In this document: one piece after another, positions 36,104 through 44,327 of the stretch
How the letters are laid out: every line of letters starts with the position of its first letter
Numbering within the stretch: the first letter of the stretch is position 1
DNA from: Sphingobacterium siyangense
GTDB taxonomy: Bacteria; Bacteroidota; Bacteroidia; Sphingobacteriales; Sphingobacteriaceae
Assembly: GCF_007830445.1 (NCBI RefSeq)
Contig: NZ_VLKR01000007.1
Coordinates: 145,654-209,653 of the forward strand
Reading direction: 5' to 3'
Length of the DNA: 64,000 nucleotides
The notes under the pieces: generated by a model
The model's database searches: none
The model's input: the letters and a program-made list of their open reading frames with translations, nothing else
What the model was told of the DNA's origin: nothing
Program-made: the position numbers and the translations under genes

Positions 36104-37345
36104 TTAGTAATGCTGTACCACATGCCCGCGCCACATACCTTTTTTACGGCCGCCAATGGAAAATAGGAATTCTTCTGTGTCAAACCCTGATTTTCCAATT
36201 TCGGAAGCTAGGTTATCTATATATGTACAGAACTCTTCGTAAATAGCGGGGGTATTTTGGTCCGATACCCAAGTTTTGCTTGCAATATGAATTAAGGGGT
36301 TTCCAAGTAGCAGATTTACAGACTTGGCTAACCATTGATCCATAATATAGCCATTGAGGGATGGTTGTAAAAAACAGATCAATTTTGTGAAATATCCAAT
36401 TCCCATACCTGGCAATAGGCCTTGTTTTCGTTTATCTTATATGTATTCAAAGGCCTCTTTACGTGATTTAAATTTTTCAGATCTCAATCCCCTTACTATA
36501 TCTAATACAGGACCTGGATTATTCAATAGGCTCTTTGCATGTTTACGATCCATTCCACCCCATGATAATACAACTAACAATGCGTCTAAATCTGTATTTG
36601 TGCTATTTCCACAATAATCCCAAACCTGAATCCTGTCAAATTTCTTATTGAAGGCTTGGGGTATATCGTATTCTTTCCCCATAACATATTCTGACCATTT
36701 GAATGAATTTACTCCAGTGAATCTGGGGGCTTCACTGATACTGGCCTTAAAGCACTCCATGTGATCATTATAGCAAGATTCCGTTAACGGAGGAGCGGTG
36801 GAAACCGTGATTTTTAATTTTTCCTTACGTATACTAGTCGGCGTGCTGTTTGCCCATATGTGTAGGAAATCGATATCAATGATTTTCAGGCTATCATCTA
36901 GAATACCTAAGTATTTCCCGTCTTTAGTCCCACATGACCAGATTGCAGAAATTGAATTTAAGTTTTGTGTGATACCATTATCCTGTGCAAATTCCACAAA
37001 AGATTTATACTGGTTGCTCTCGGTTTGCTGAATAAAATAAACAATAAGATAGATTGCGAGGGGGTAGGTGCCAAGATCATTTGCATTATGCTTTAATATT
37101 TGATTGCGTACAATTGAGACCTTAGATTGTTGATCTGCAGCCCTTAATTCATGAATTATATCTTGTAATGCATATCCTTTAATGATTTGTTGCTCCCAAG
37201 ATTTTAAATCAGTATAAGACCAACGATTTTGTTCCAGTGATTTAAATGTTCTCTCCAAATAATTAACTGTTGGAATCACCCTCTTAAAAATGGAGCGGCC
37301 ATGTATTTGAGGTAGTAGAAAAGACTCAGAATCTATTGCGTTCAT
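36104..37345 (-). pseudogene. 8-oxoguanine DNA glycosylase OGG-fold-like protein, interrupted by an in-frame stop
   Basis: A 302-residue frame (stop TAA at 36437-36439) is followed in the same frame, without any base shift, by about 110 more codons to a second stop at 36104. Reading through gives one protein of about 413 residues. The junction region (WGGMDRKHAKSLLNN ... YI-stop-DKRKQGLLPGMGIGYFTK) and the downstream YFTKLICFLQPSLNGYIMDQ resemble the helix-hairpin-helix part of OGG-fold proteins found in Bacteroidota accessory regions. The long N-terminal part is unassigned. The WYL regulator gene lies upstream on the same strand. It is either inactivated or read through. Confidence 0.65.
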
Positions 37346-37576
37346 ATAATATGGAATTTCAAAATAAAGTTATCGAAAGGATCTTTATTAATCAAGCATT
37401 TAAAGATACAATACGTCACTACACTATAGCGACAATTTAAAAATGTACTAAATTTCGTTAACTAAGTAATTAATGAGATTTTTGCATTTAAGGGCTGATA
37501 ATTAAGCCTATTAATTGAACTGGAATTGATTTTTTAGATAATATTTGAATGATACTATTATCCTTAAATAAATGAG

Positions 37577-38584
37577 CTAGCTGTATAACTCACGCATCCC
37601 TTTCACCCGTTTCATGATTACTTCCTTAAAATTCTCTGGAGATAATACCTTTGCCCGTTCGCCAAAGGAAAGAATTAAGGTTTCCAATTCAAAGTTGGGA
37701 ATTATTTCCAACTCTATTATTAAGCCGGTTTCATCATACGATATTGTTTTTTGTGAACCGTGCAATGGCTTAGAAATAACGTATGGAGCAGCATTTTCGT
37801 TAAACCATATTTGCACAGTCTCTGTGTGCGAGGACGAGATCGTGACACCGATGATATCCTCAAAGAATTCTTTGAAATCCCAGGAGTCATTTTCGATATA
37901 TTGCTGGTCACAGTCTTCAATGGAGATTATTCTATCTAAAGGCAGGTTCGTCAGTGATGCATATTCTTTGTTACGACCAAACAGAAACCAACGATTGTTA
38001 TATTCTCTGAGATGATATGGAGAGATGTTATAATAACTCTCTTTTGTTGCTTTAAATGATTTATAGCTTATCTTGAGACATTTTTTTGAAAGTATTGCAT
38101 GAAATAGCCTACCTAAGTGTTCTATACCCTTGAGGTAACGGTTGTGGTCATGGCTCATGATAAGCTGTTCTGAACGTTCTAAGAAAAACAGCTCTTCTAG
38201 CTTCGCACCCATCTCCTGTACCCATCCCATTTGTGGCAAGCCTTCCATCTTGGATAATACATCCATTGCACTCTTTAGCTGCTGCATTTCTGCGGTATTC
38301 AAACCCTGATTATAGAGCTTAAAGTCTTTATCTGAATATCGGTAGTAAGAATGACCATTTTGCTTATAGGTTTCAATAGGCGCATTGCCACCTTCTGGGC
38401 TTCGCATATGCTTTAAGTCATCTCTCAGCGTTCGGGTACTGATGCCTTTATGGTCGGGGTTTATCTCAATAAGCTCTCTATCCAAACATACTTTCAGATC
38501 TTCAAAACTGTAACGTCTTTGTGGATTTGAAAGACAACTGTCCAATATTCTGTAGCGTATAGAAGCATGTTTGTTCGTAGCCAT
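37577..38584 (-). CDS. WYL-domain transcriptional regulator
   Basis: 335-residue regulator with an N-terminal winged helix (about 1-65, ISTRTLRDDLKHM) and a WYL domain in the second half (LKISYKSFKATKESYYNISPYHLREYNNRWFLFGRN, shown here in parts: YHLREYNNRWFLFGR and NLPLDRIISIED), then a WCX-like C-terminal part ending in LSFGERAKVLSPENF. WYL proteins sense ligands or nucleic acids and commonly repress defence genes. It is divergent from the small-gene pair at 38700, and a dyad in the shared spacer is a candidate operator. Confidence 0.92.
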   Translation of the reverse strand: MATNKHASIRYRILDSCLSNPQRRYSFEDLKVCLDRELIEINPDHKGISTRTLRDDLKHMRSPEGGNAPIETYKQNGHSYYRYSDKDFKLYNQGLNTAEMQQLKSAMDVLSKMEGLPQMGWVQEMGAKLEELFFLERSEQLIMSHDHNRYLKGIEHLGRLFHAILSKKCLKISYKSFKATKESYYNISPYHLREYNNRWFLFGRNKEYASLTNLPLDRIISIEDCDQQYIENDSWDFKEFFEDIIGVTISSSHTETVQIWFNENAAPYVISKPLHGSQKTISYDETGLIIELEIIPNFELETLILSFGERAKVLSPENFKEVIMKRVKGMRELYS

Positions 38585-38621
38585 AATGGTTAATAATAGT
38601 TTTTATAAAGATAAAAAATAC

Positions 38622-38657
38622 TGTGCAGATAGAGTGCACAAGGCTATCATAATTTTG
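38622..38657 (+). promoter_or_regulatory. Promoter with dyad TGTGCA-N7-TGCACA
   Basis: Inverted repeat TGTGCA (38622-38627) / TGCACA (38635-38640) lies 9 bp before the -7 element TAATTTTG (38650-38657). The dyad overlaps the -33 region, fitting repression by the divergent WYL regulator. Confidence 0.5.
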
Positions 38658-38699
38658 AGACAGATAGTTAATAGTGACTGTCGTTAATTTCAATTTATT

Positions 38700-38873
38700 A
38701 TGGCAACAAATCCGCCAAAGGGAGATGGTCATCGCAATGGAGCAGTGCGAGATCGCAGTCAGGTGTATAATCCAAAGACTGAACAATGGATAAAGCGAGA
38801 TGCGGATACCGGAAGATTTATGGATGGTAAAAAAGACGGTACGCCATTTAAAGGCGTCAGAAAGGAGAGGTAA
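38700..38873 (+). CDS. 57-residue conserved small protein
   Basis: Starts MATNPPKGDGHRNGAVRDRS, followed by QVYNPKTEQWIKRD and ends PFKGVRKER. It is very basic and hydrophilic, with no hydrophobic core. I recognise this pattern from small hypothetical proteins in many bacteria, but I know of no assigned function. The ATG is 42 nt after a -7 element. A 22-codon gene follows after 1 nt. Confidence 0.7.
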   Translation: MATNPPKGDGHRNGAVRDRSQVYNPKTEQWIKRDADTGRFMDGKKDGTPFKGVRKER

Positions 38874-38874
38874 C

Positions 38875-38943
38875 GTGGCTAAGATTTATATTTGTCAGTC
38901 CAATGGATGCAAGTATTGTAATCCTTCGTGTCATACTTCATAG
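38875..38943 (+). CDS. 22-residue cysteine-rich micro-protein
   Basis: GTG-initiated frame 1 nt after the previous stop. The product has four cysteines and a histidine within 16 residues (CQSNGCKYCNPSCH), a metal-binding-like arrangement. The tight spacing, the Cys pattern and the terminator downstream support translation, but the size is at the limit of detection. Confidence 0.5.
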   Translation: MAKIYICQSNGCKYCNPSCHTS

Positions 38944-38983
38944 ATTAATCTGTAATCTCAATTTTCATGAAAACGAACTGACT

Positions 38984-39009
38984 GCCCCTTCGACGAGGAG
39001 GGGCTTTAT
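38984..39009 (+). terminator. Terminator after the small-gene pair
   Basis: GCCCCTTC and GGAGGGGC arms with a 5-nt loop and one wobble, followed by TTTATT. Confidence 0.6.
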
Positions 39010-39076
39010 TCCTTCATTGTTTTATCATAAAAAATTACGTATTTTGTACTTGCAAACATTAACACACAACAGCACA

Positions 39077-39667
39077 ATGAGCCAGCCGCATATATATACA
39101 AAAGATGATATTGCCAAAATCGGTAATACATTGGTATTTTTTGCGGAACGCATAAATGATTTATCTAAGACTAAGTTACTCAAACTAGTCTATTTGCTTG
39201 AAGAGACGACCATTCGTAAATGTTCGCGCCCATTCCTGAATCTTGATTTTGAAATTTGGAAGCTAGGACCCGTGGTTAAGGATCTTTTTTTTGATTTCAG
39301 TTCAACCGAACAATATATCTTTAAGGATTATGTTTCTGCACATCCCGAAGAGGAGGGAAGAGTATATATATCACCTGTAACTCATTTTGATGATGATGAA
39401 TTCTCGGATATCGAATTATCAATATTGGATGATGTGGTGAAACAGTTTGGACATTTATCGGCAAAAGAACTGGTTGAACTTACACACAGTGCCCACTCAC
39501 CTTGGACTATAACAGCCAAACAGCAGGGTGTACTGGACGATCTTTTGAACAATCGGGTCTATACAACCGATCTTAAGATTGACTTTAACTCGTTGTTGGA
39601 TGAGGATGGTAGGGATGCTTATGCACAGCATTTGGAGTATTTGCAGGCTTCGAGATCCTTAAAGTAG
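39077..39667 (+). CDS. Panacea-domain (SocA-like) antitoxin
   Basis: 196 residues from the ATG at 39077; the frame is open to 38903 but that part spans the terminator. The Panacea core is visible as LSKTKLLKLVYLLEETTIRK, then FEIWKLGPVVKDLF, and SAKELVELTHSAHSPWTI at about 138-155. Panacea proteins are antitoxins that pair with many unrelated toxins. The gene 7 nt downstream is the expected toxin partner. Confidence 0.85.
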   Translation: MSQPHIYTKDDIAKIGNTLVFFAERINDLSKTKLLKLVYLLEETTIRKCSRPFLNLDFEIWKLGPVVKDLFFDFSSTEQYIFKDYVSAHPEEEGRVYISPVTHFDDDEFSDIELSILDDVVKQFGHLSAKELVELTHSAHSPWTITAKQQGVLDDLLNNRVYTTDLKIDFNSLLDEDGRDAYAQHLEYLQASRSLK

Positions 39668-39674
39668 TGCGCTT

Positions 39675-40115
39675 ATGTTTACCCCTGGAAATATTCTCTA
39701 TTTTACACCTTTCTATTTTAAGAATGGTGCTCCTAGCAAAAACAAATACTTTATTGTACTCAAAGATGTGGATGGTCAATTAGTCTTAGCATCATTACCA
39801 TCGAGTCGAATCAAGTTGCCCCATCGTATTCCAGAAGATCATGGCTGTATAGAAGTGCCGGAAGGATGCATCAACTGCTATCTGTTTGTTCGCAACCGAA
39901 TTATTGGGCAGAATGGTTTCGCCTTTCCTGCTCTCACGGCTATTTACGGACAGGAGATAGATATCTATGAAAAGCAGGTGATCGAAGACCAATACCCACT
40001 GGAAAATGTTCATTATACGATAATTGACCGTCTTCTACCTGATGAATTGGAAAGAGTATTGGCATGTCTCAGAAATTCGAGCTCAGTAACTCGTAAATAC
40101 AAGAAGATTTTATAG
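39675..40115 (+). CDS. Probable toxin partner of the Panacea antitoxin (PemK/MazF-like barrel)
   Basis: 146-residue protein beginning MFTPGNILYFTPFYFKNGAP and continuing KNKYFIVLKDVDGQLVLASL. This resembles the PGDI...PF...K.R..LVL start of PemK/MazF-type SH3-like barrels, which cleave RNA. The later part (CYLFVRNRIIGQNGFAFPA) is not typical, so the fold call is tentative. The position directly behind a Panacea gene supports a toxin role. Confidence 0.6.
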   Translation: MFTPGNILYFTPFYFKNGAPSKNKYFIVLKDVDGQLVLASLPSSRIKLPHRIPEDHGCIEVPEGCINCYLFVRNRIIGQNGFAFPALTAIYGQEIDIYEKQVIEDQYPLENVHYTIIDRLLPDELERVLACLRNSSSVTRKYKKIL

Positions 40116-40214
40116 TACGCAGTAGACTTGTGCAGCAGGTTTGTGTAATCCCTATAGCTCTCCTCCGTGTTTTTTATTTACACATTTGGTGAGACAATCC
40201 TAACAGTTGTCCAT

Positions 40215-40348
40215 TTGCCTTCCTATTCCCACCATTCACCGAGTTTTCCCGGTCGTTGGTCTAAAGCCCATAGGCTAGGGGCCTATTGTGTTGTAGTTTT
40301 GAGTCAACAAATAAGAACAACAGAACTAACACTATAAAAAAAGACATT
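40215..40348 (+). promoter_or_regulatory. Conserved leader/promoter of repeat copy D
   Basis: Palindrome AGCC-CATA-GGCT at 40265-40276 and TAGTTTTG at 40294-40301. The left edge is slightly altered (TTGCCTTCC instead of TTCACCTCC). Confidence 0.7.
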
Positions 40349-40795
40349 ATGAAAACGCTAGTAAAAACATTCACAGCAGCAGCTTTAATCGCAGTATCTA
40401 CTTTCGCTATGGCAGCTGAAGGACCTGGAGCAAAAGCAACAAAAGCTAACATTAACCTTTCCACTGCGGACTTCGCTTTAGAGCACTATGTTGCAGTAAC
40501 TACAGAGGGCGAATCAGCAGGAGTAGAGCAGTTATTCGCCGAAGATTTTAATCAAAAGATCCAAGCTATCAATGCACAGTCTAACAGCCGTAGCGAAGTG
40601 GTTAAATCCTTGAAAAAACAAAAAGGTGAAAAGCTAAACTGTACAGTAAGCACAGATATCATTGAGGAATCGGCAGACTATATGGTCGCTAAAGTAACGT
40701 TGAAATTTGAAAACTTCACCAAAACAGATTTAGTTACCTTGGAGCGTGTGGGTAATGACTGGAAAGTATCTAAATCGATCAATTCATATAAGTAG
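40349..40795 (+). CDS. Secreted NTF2/SnoaL-like protein, copy D
   Basis: 148 residues; in the second half it is identical to copy F over long stretches (LNCTVSTDIIEESADYMVAK and onwards). The frame is open upstream to 40286, but the ATG at 40349 starts the signal peptide. It separates the 34-40 kb island from the macro-domain gene. Confidence 0.85.
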   Translation: MKTLVKTFTAAALIAVSTFAMAAEGPGAKATKANINLSTADFALEHYVAVTTEGESAGVEQLFAEDFNQKIQAINAQSNSRSEVVKSLKKQKGEKLNCTVSTDIIEESADYMVAKVTLKFENFTKTDLVTLERVGNDWKVSKSINSYK

Positions 40796-40805
40796 TATCC
40801 AATAA

Positions 40806-40888
40806 CTGGTGGTTTGTCAATTATAAAAAGGCAGACCACTAGTGAATCATATGTTTATTTAAGGCCACGTCGGGAGATGTGGCTTTTT
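40806..40888 (+). terminator. Two-hairpin trailer of copy D
   Basis: First hairpin CTGGTGGTTTG / CAGACCACTAG (one wobble each side), second GGCCACGTCGGGAGATGTGG with a following T run (40861-40888). Very close to the copy C trailer. Confidence 0.75.
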
Positions 40889-40926
40889 TACTTTTGTTCA
40901 CTTGCTACTAATTGTCAATTGTTTTT

Positions 40927-41382
40927 TTAAATATTTCTATAATTTTCTACAACGATAAGATCAATATCATCATAATCGTTGGCAACCCTGTTAATAGTAG
41001 CTTTTACATCGTCCCAAACTAAACCACCTAACCCGGCCCCAATTTTTGGCAGGGCTATTTTTTCGATGCCATTTTGGCGGGCATATACAAGCATTTTGAG
41101 AAGAGAATCTTCAATTGCTTTAAGTTCTGCTTTGGTTTTCCAGGTCTTTTGAGTGCCAAGATTGAAAACAGTGCCTTCACCATAGTCGTAAGAAAAAACA
41201 TCCCCAAGAGAGAAATCACCATCTTTACAACGCTTTTTATATTCCAAATACATTTGATTATATTTTTCTTTGAATTGTAAAGCGATTCCTTTCCCCATTG
41301 CTCCAGCGCAATTACAACCATGAGTATAATTTTTTAAATCAGGTAAATTGAATATATTTCCAGAATCTAGATATGTGACCAT
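40927..41382 (-). CDS. Macro-domain protein (ADP-ribose glycohydrolase-like)
   Basis: 151 residues from the ATG at 41382; the longer frame to 41508 would extend into the repeat leader and is rejected. The macro fold is clear: THGCNCAGAMGKGIALQFK (ligand loop 1), SLGDVFSYDYGEGTVFNLGT, and IALPKIGAGLGGLVWDDVK (loop 2). The NCAGAMGKGIA form is like DarG- and ALC1-type macro domains that remove ADP-ribose from nucleic acids or proteins. No DarT-like toxin is adjacent; it stands alone between repeat copies D and E. Confidence 0.9.
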   Translation of the reverse strand: MVTYLDSGNIFNLPDLKNYTHGCNCAGAMGKGIALQFKEKYNQMYLEYKKRCKDGDFSLGDVFSYDYGEGTVFNLGTQKTWKTKAELKAIEDSLLKMLVYARQNGIEKIALPKIGAGLGGLVWDDVKATINRVANDYDDIDLIVVENYRNI

Positions 41383-41482
41383 TTTCTTTTTTTTAATGCG
41401 TAATAAAGTCCAATCATTCAGCTTGGAAGTCGAATTGTTGGGAGGATGAAGATGAACAAAATTATCCTGAAATGCAACTTGC

Positions 41483-41618
41483 TTCACCTCCCTATTCCCT
41501 CCATTCACCGAGTTTTCCCGATCGTTAGTCTAAAGCCGATAGGCTAGGAGCTTATTGTGTTGTAGTTTTGAGTCAACAAATAAGAACAACAGAACTAACA
41601 CAATAAAATAAAGACATT
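41483..41618 (+). promoter_or_regulatory. Conserved leader/promoter of repeat copy E
   Basis: Palindrome AGCC-GATA-GGCT at 41534-41545 and TAGTTTTG at 41563-41570. The base after the palindrome differs (GGAGCTTATT), again leaving the palindrome itself untouched. Confidence 0.7.
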
Positions 41619-42065
41619 ATGAAAGCATTAGTAAAAACATTCGCAGCAGCAGCTTTAATCGCAGTATCTACATTCGCTATGGCAGCTGAAGGACCTGGAG
41701 CGAAAGCAACAAAAGCAAACGTTAACCTTTCCACAGCAGATTTCGCTTTAGAGCACTATGTTGCGGTAACTACCGAAGGAGAATCTGCAGGTGTAGAACA
41801 ATTGTTCTCCGAGGATTTCAACCAAAAAATCCAAGCTTCCAATGCACAGAGTCACAGCCGTAGCGAAGTGGTTAAATCCTTGAAAAAACAAAAAGGCGAG
41901 AAGCTGAACTGTGCGGTAAGCACCGAAATCCTTGAGGAGTCGGCGGATTATATGGTAGCCAAAGTGACGTTGACGTTTGAAAACTTCACCAAAACAGATC
42001 TAGTGACTCTTGTACGTGAAGGTAATGACTGGAAAGTATCTAAATCGATCAATTCGTATAAATAA
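41619..42065 (+). CDS. Secreted NTF2/SnoaL-like protein, copy E
   Basis: 148 residues. It has the most changed C-terminal half (CAVSTEILEESADYMVAKVT, then TLVREGNDWKVSKS). It has the short trailer form, like copies A and F, without the CAAACCACT hairpin. It marks the left border of the N2O-reduction module. Confidence 0.85.
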   Translation: MKALVKTFAAAALIAVSTFAMAAEGPGAKATKANVNLSTADFALEHYVAVTTEGESAGVEQLFSEDFNQKIQASNAQSHSRSEVVKSLKKQKGEKLNCAVSTEILEESADYMVAKVTLTFENFTKTDLVTLVREGNDWKVSKSINSYK

Positions 42066-42097
42066 GAGCCATCTCAAATAAATATATAAATGTTGTA

Positions 42098-42126
42098 GAG
42101 CCATGTCGAGAGATGTGGCTTATTTT
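42098..42126 (+). terminator. Terminator of copy E
   Basis: AGAGCCATGTCGAGAGATGTGGCT with a TTATTTT tail; the AGCCA/TGGCT stem is the family form. Confidence 0.65.
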
Positions 42127-42173
42127 CTAGCTATTTCATGATCGATCATCTCTCATGGCTTATGCTAATAGCA

Positions 42174-43409
42174 TCATTTGCGTAATTGGGTTTGCGTTAT
42201 CCTGTAGAGGCTGACAACAATAATAGCTGCAGCGACCGTCAGCACATGATGTGTTCCCCTGATAGAATAATGTATAAATCCACCGAGCCCCTGCAACATT
42301 AACACAAATTCATTCAAAAAGATTCCAACAAGTAAGCCATAAACGCCATAGTGAATGCCTTTTTCGATTTTTAACATACAAATCTGAAAAGCATACCCAA
42401 TTAAAAAGAGTGATATTACCACCAAAAGGACGAGGTGAAGATAAGCAATAACAATTGGTCGAAATCCATAAGCTTGTTGGCTCAGAGCAGGTATGACCGA
42501 TATGCCTTGCAATATCAGTTTGAGAAAAATGGCAAACAGGACACATAACCAAATTTTAGATGTATCGGGGCTTAAGCGGAGTGAAATATTGCTTCGGACC
42601 AGTCGGACGACTCGTTGTGCTAATGTTCCCCACAGGACAAATTGCAATCCGACTGTAATGACTATAATAATATATAGCCACAGGGGTAAACCCTTCCACC
42701 ATAGAACAGATAAGAAATAGGTTGGTATAACAGTCATGACATACACGAGCGAAAAACGCGGACTTATTGGTATTTTACCAGTACGTTTATACAGCCAACT
42801 GGCAAACAGAGCAATACAGCCAAAGAAAAACCAGCCATTATACTGAAAATGAAGATAAAAATAGACTGATGCAAGCTGTTTTAATGGATCCAGTTGGTGG
42901 CTCACTTTGAGATATGCCAGAAAATAGGTCCCTAGTGAACTAAATATATTGAAAAATAGTGCCGACTTAATTAAGATCGAAATGGCCGGAGGAAGCGTCG
43001 ATGATTTAAGATCCCGCACTAATTGAAAGCAGAACCAATAAGAGACAAGTATCGATAAAAAGGATAATATAATCGAACATAGGCTATAGCCAGCAGCTGA
43101 AAAGGAAATAAGCATGCCTATCGAAACCGTCCAATTAGCCCATAGGATATGCTGATATTTCCTGCACAAAATCTGATTGGTTTTTATTCCCAGAACGGTC
43201 ATTATGAGAAAAATCATAAGAGCTTGGGATACCCAGGCGGAAAAAGCAAAATGCGAATGCGCATGCATGAGGTTTTTCTGGTCGATCCAAGGAATGGGAA
43301 ATAAAAATTTTAAGCGCATAATCAACCCGAAAATACCTACAATAAGTAAATTGAATAAGGTGATGATGATCCATTTCCTGATACTTAAATAGCTGCTGAT
43401 TTTATTCAT
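42174..43409 (-). CDS. Multi-spanning haem-copper-oxidase-like membrane protein
   Basis: About 411 residues with 11-12 predicted membrane helices. Conserved-looking His residues occur in membrane context (MHAHSHFAFSAWVSQALMI, YFYLHFQYNGWFFFG, AYLHLVLLVVISL), a pattern seen in subunit-I-like proteins that are often annotated as cytochrome oxidase or NnrS-like in Bacteroidota. The start at 43409 (MNKISSYLS) has GGAAAG upstream; in-frame alternatives are ATG 43439 and TTG 43457. It is translated behind the Crp/Fnr gene and probably functions in NO or N2O metabolism, inferred from position. Confidence 0.72.
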   Translation of the reverse strand: MNKISSYLSIRKWIIITLFNLLIVGIFGLIMRLKFLFPIPWIDQKNLMHAHSHFAFSAWVSQALMIFLIMTVLGIKTNQILCRKYQHILWANWTVSIGMLISFSAAGYSLCSIILSFLSILVSYWFCFQLVRDLKSSTLPPAISILIKSALFFNIFSSLGTYFLAYLKVSHQLDPLKQLASVYFYLHFQYNGWFFFGCIALFASWLYKRTGKIPISPRFSLVYVMTVIPTYFLSVLWWKGLPLWLYIIIVITVGLQFVLWGTLAQRVVRLVRSNISLRLSPDTSKIWLCVLFAIFLKLILQGISVIPALSQQAYGFRPIVIAYLHLVLLVVISLFLIGYAFQICMLKIEKGIHYGVYGLLVGIFLNEFVLMLQGLGGFIHYSIRGTHHVLTVAAAIIVVSLYRITQTQLRK

Positions 43410-43453
43410 ACGTTGATTTCTTTCCGATAGCTGAAACATCGTTGTTTCAAGCT

Positions 43454-44065
43454 TCAATCAATACCATCGGCCGGAATAAAAACTTTTCCGCGGATGATAT
43501 TCAATTTACCTTCCTTTTCCATTTGCTTCATTGTCCGGATGATGGTTTCTACTCTTAGCCCAGTCATATTAGCCAATTGTTGGCGCGTAAGCATAAGCCG
43601 GTTGCATTCCTGACAAACGAGTCTCTTGCTTTCATTTAACCTTTGGATTAGATTGGAGAGAATCTCTTCCGGTGAGCGATTGTAAATTAATTTGATCATA
43701 AAGAGTTTAAAGTGTAGTTCGCGCGCCATCTTTTGTGATACCAAACGATGTAGGTTGCCATATTCATATATGATTTCGATGAATTTTTTCGAACTGATCT
43801 TCAGTAATGTACATGAACTGTCGGTAATTGCCGTCACTGTATAAACGCCATTGTCCAATATCGCTACTTCTCCAAAGCCCTCATTGGCACAGATGATATT
43901 GTGGAGGACTTCCCTACCGTCTGATAAGAAATTAGAAAGACGAACTCGCCCACTTAACAACTGATAATAAAATGTGGCCATGCTGTCCTCATGAAACAGT
44001 ATTTCACCAATATCGGCATGTAGGCTGCTCGCTCCCTTTTCGAGAAGTATTGCGGTTGGAATCAT
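43454..44065 (-). CDS. Crp/Fnr family transcriptional regulator
   Basis: About 203 residues from the ATG at 44065 (MIPTAILLEKGA); the frame runs to 44164 without a better start. The cyclic-nucleotide-binding-like beta-roll has FYYQLLSGRVRLSNFLSDGREV and NEGFGEVAIL. The C-terminal winged helix has LTRQQLANMTGLRVETIIRTMKQMEKEGKL, given here as LTRQQLANMTGLRVETII. A CQEC pair (VCQECNRL) in the linker could bind metal but is not the FNR cluster pattern. It is divergent from the nos operon, and the dyad before that operon is the likely target. Confidence 0.9.
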   Translation of the reverse strand: MIPTAILLEKGASSLHADIGEILFHEDSMATFYYQLLSGRVRLSNFLSDGREVLHNIICANEGFGEVAILDNGVYTVTAITDSSCTLLKISSKKFIEIIYEYGNLHRLVSQKMARELHFKLFMIKLIYNRSPEEILSNLIQRLNESKRLVCQECNRLMLTRQQLANMTGLRVETIIRTMKQMEKEGKLNIIRGKVFIPADGID

Positions 44066-44231
44066 CGTTCGATATAAGTTAGTTTTTACTACACAGCGTA
44101 AAGATATAGCAGCGTCACAAAATAGACCTTGATGTTGGTCACAGGAATAAGTGATGAAAATCATTATGGTGTTAATATGCTTATATGTAGTGTTTTATTG
44201 TTTTTGATTGATGGTTTGTTCCCACCAAAAT

Positions 44232-44282
44232 CATTTTATGATTTGCCTCATAAAATGGCTACAAGCTTCGATAATACCTTTG
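44232..44282 (+). promoter_or_regulatory. nos operon promoter with 10-bp dyad
   Basis: CATTTTATGA (44232-44241) and TCATAAAATG (44248-44257) form a perfect dyad with a 6-nt spacer. It ends 17 bp before the -7 element TACCTTTG (44275-44282). The dyad would be centred about 44 bp upstream of the transcription start, a class II activator position, suiting the divergent Crp/Fnr protein. Confidence 0.6.
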
Positions 44283-44327
44283 GATTAAGTAAAACACAAT
44301 CAAGTTTGAACACAAAACCAAAATAAG

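Noticed and set aside
41383..41508. N-terminal extension of the macro protein to 41508
   Set aside because: The extension reads through the conserved repeat leader of copy E; the ATG at 41382 directly precedes the fold.
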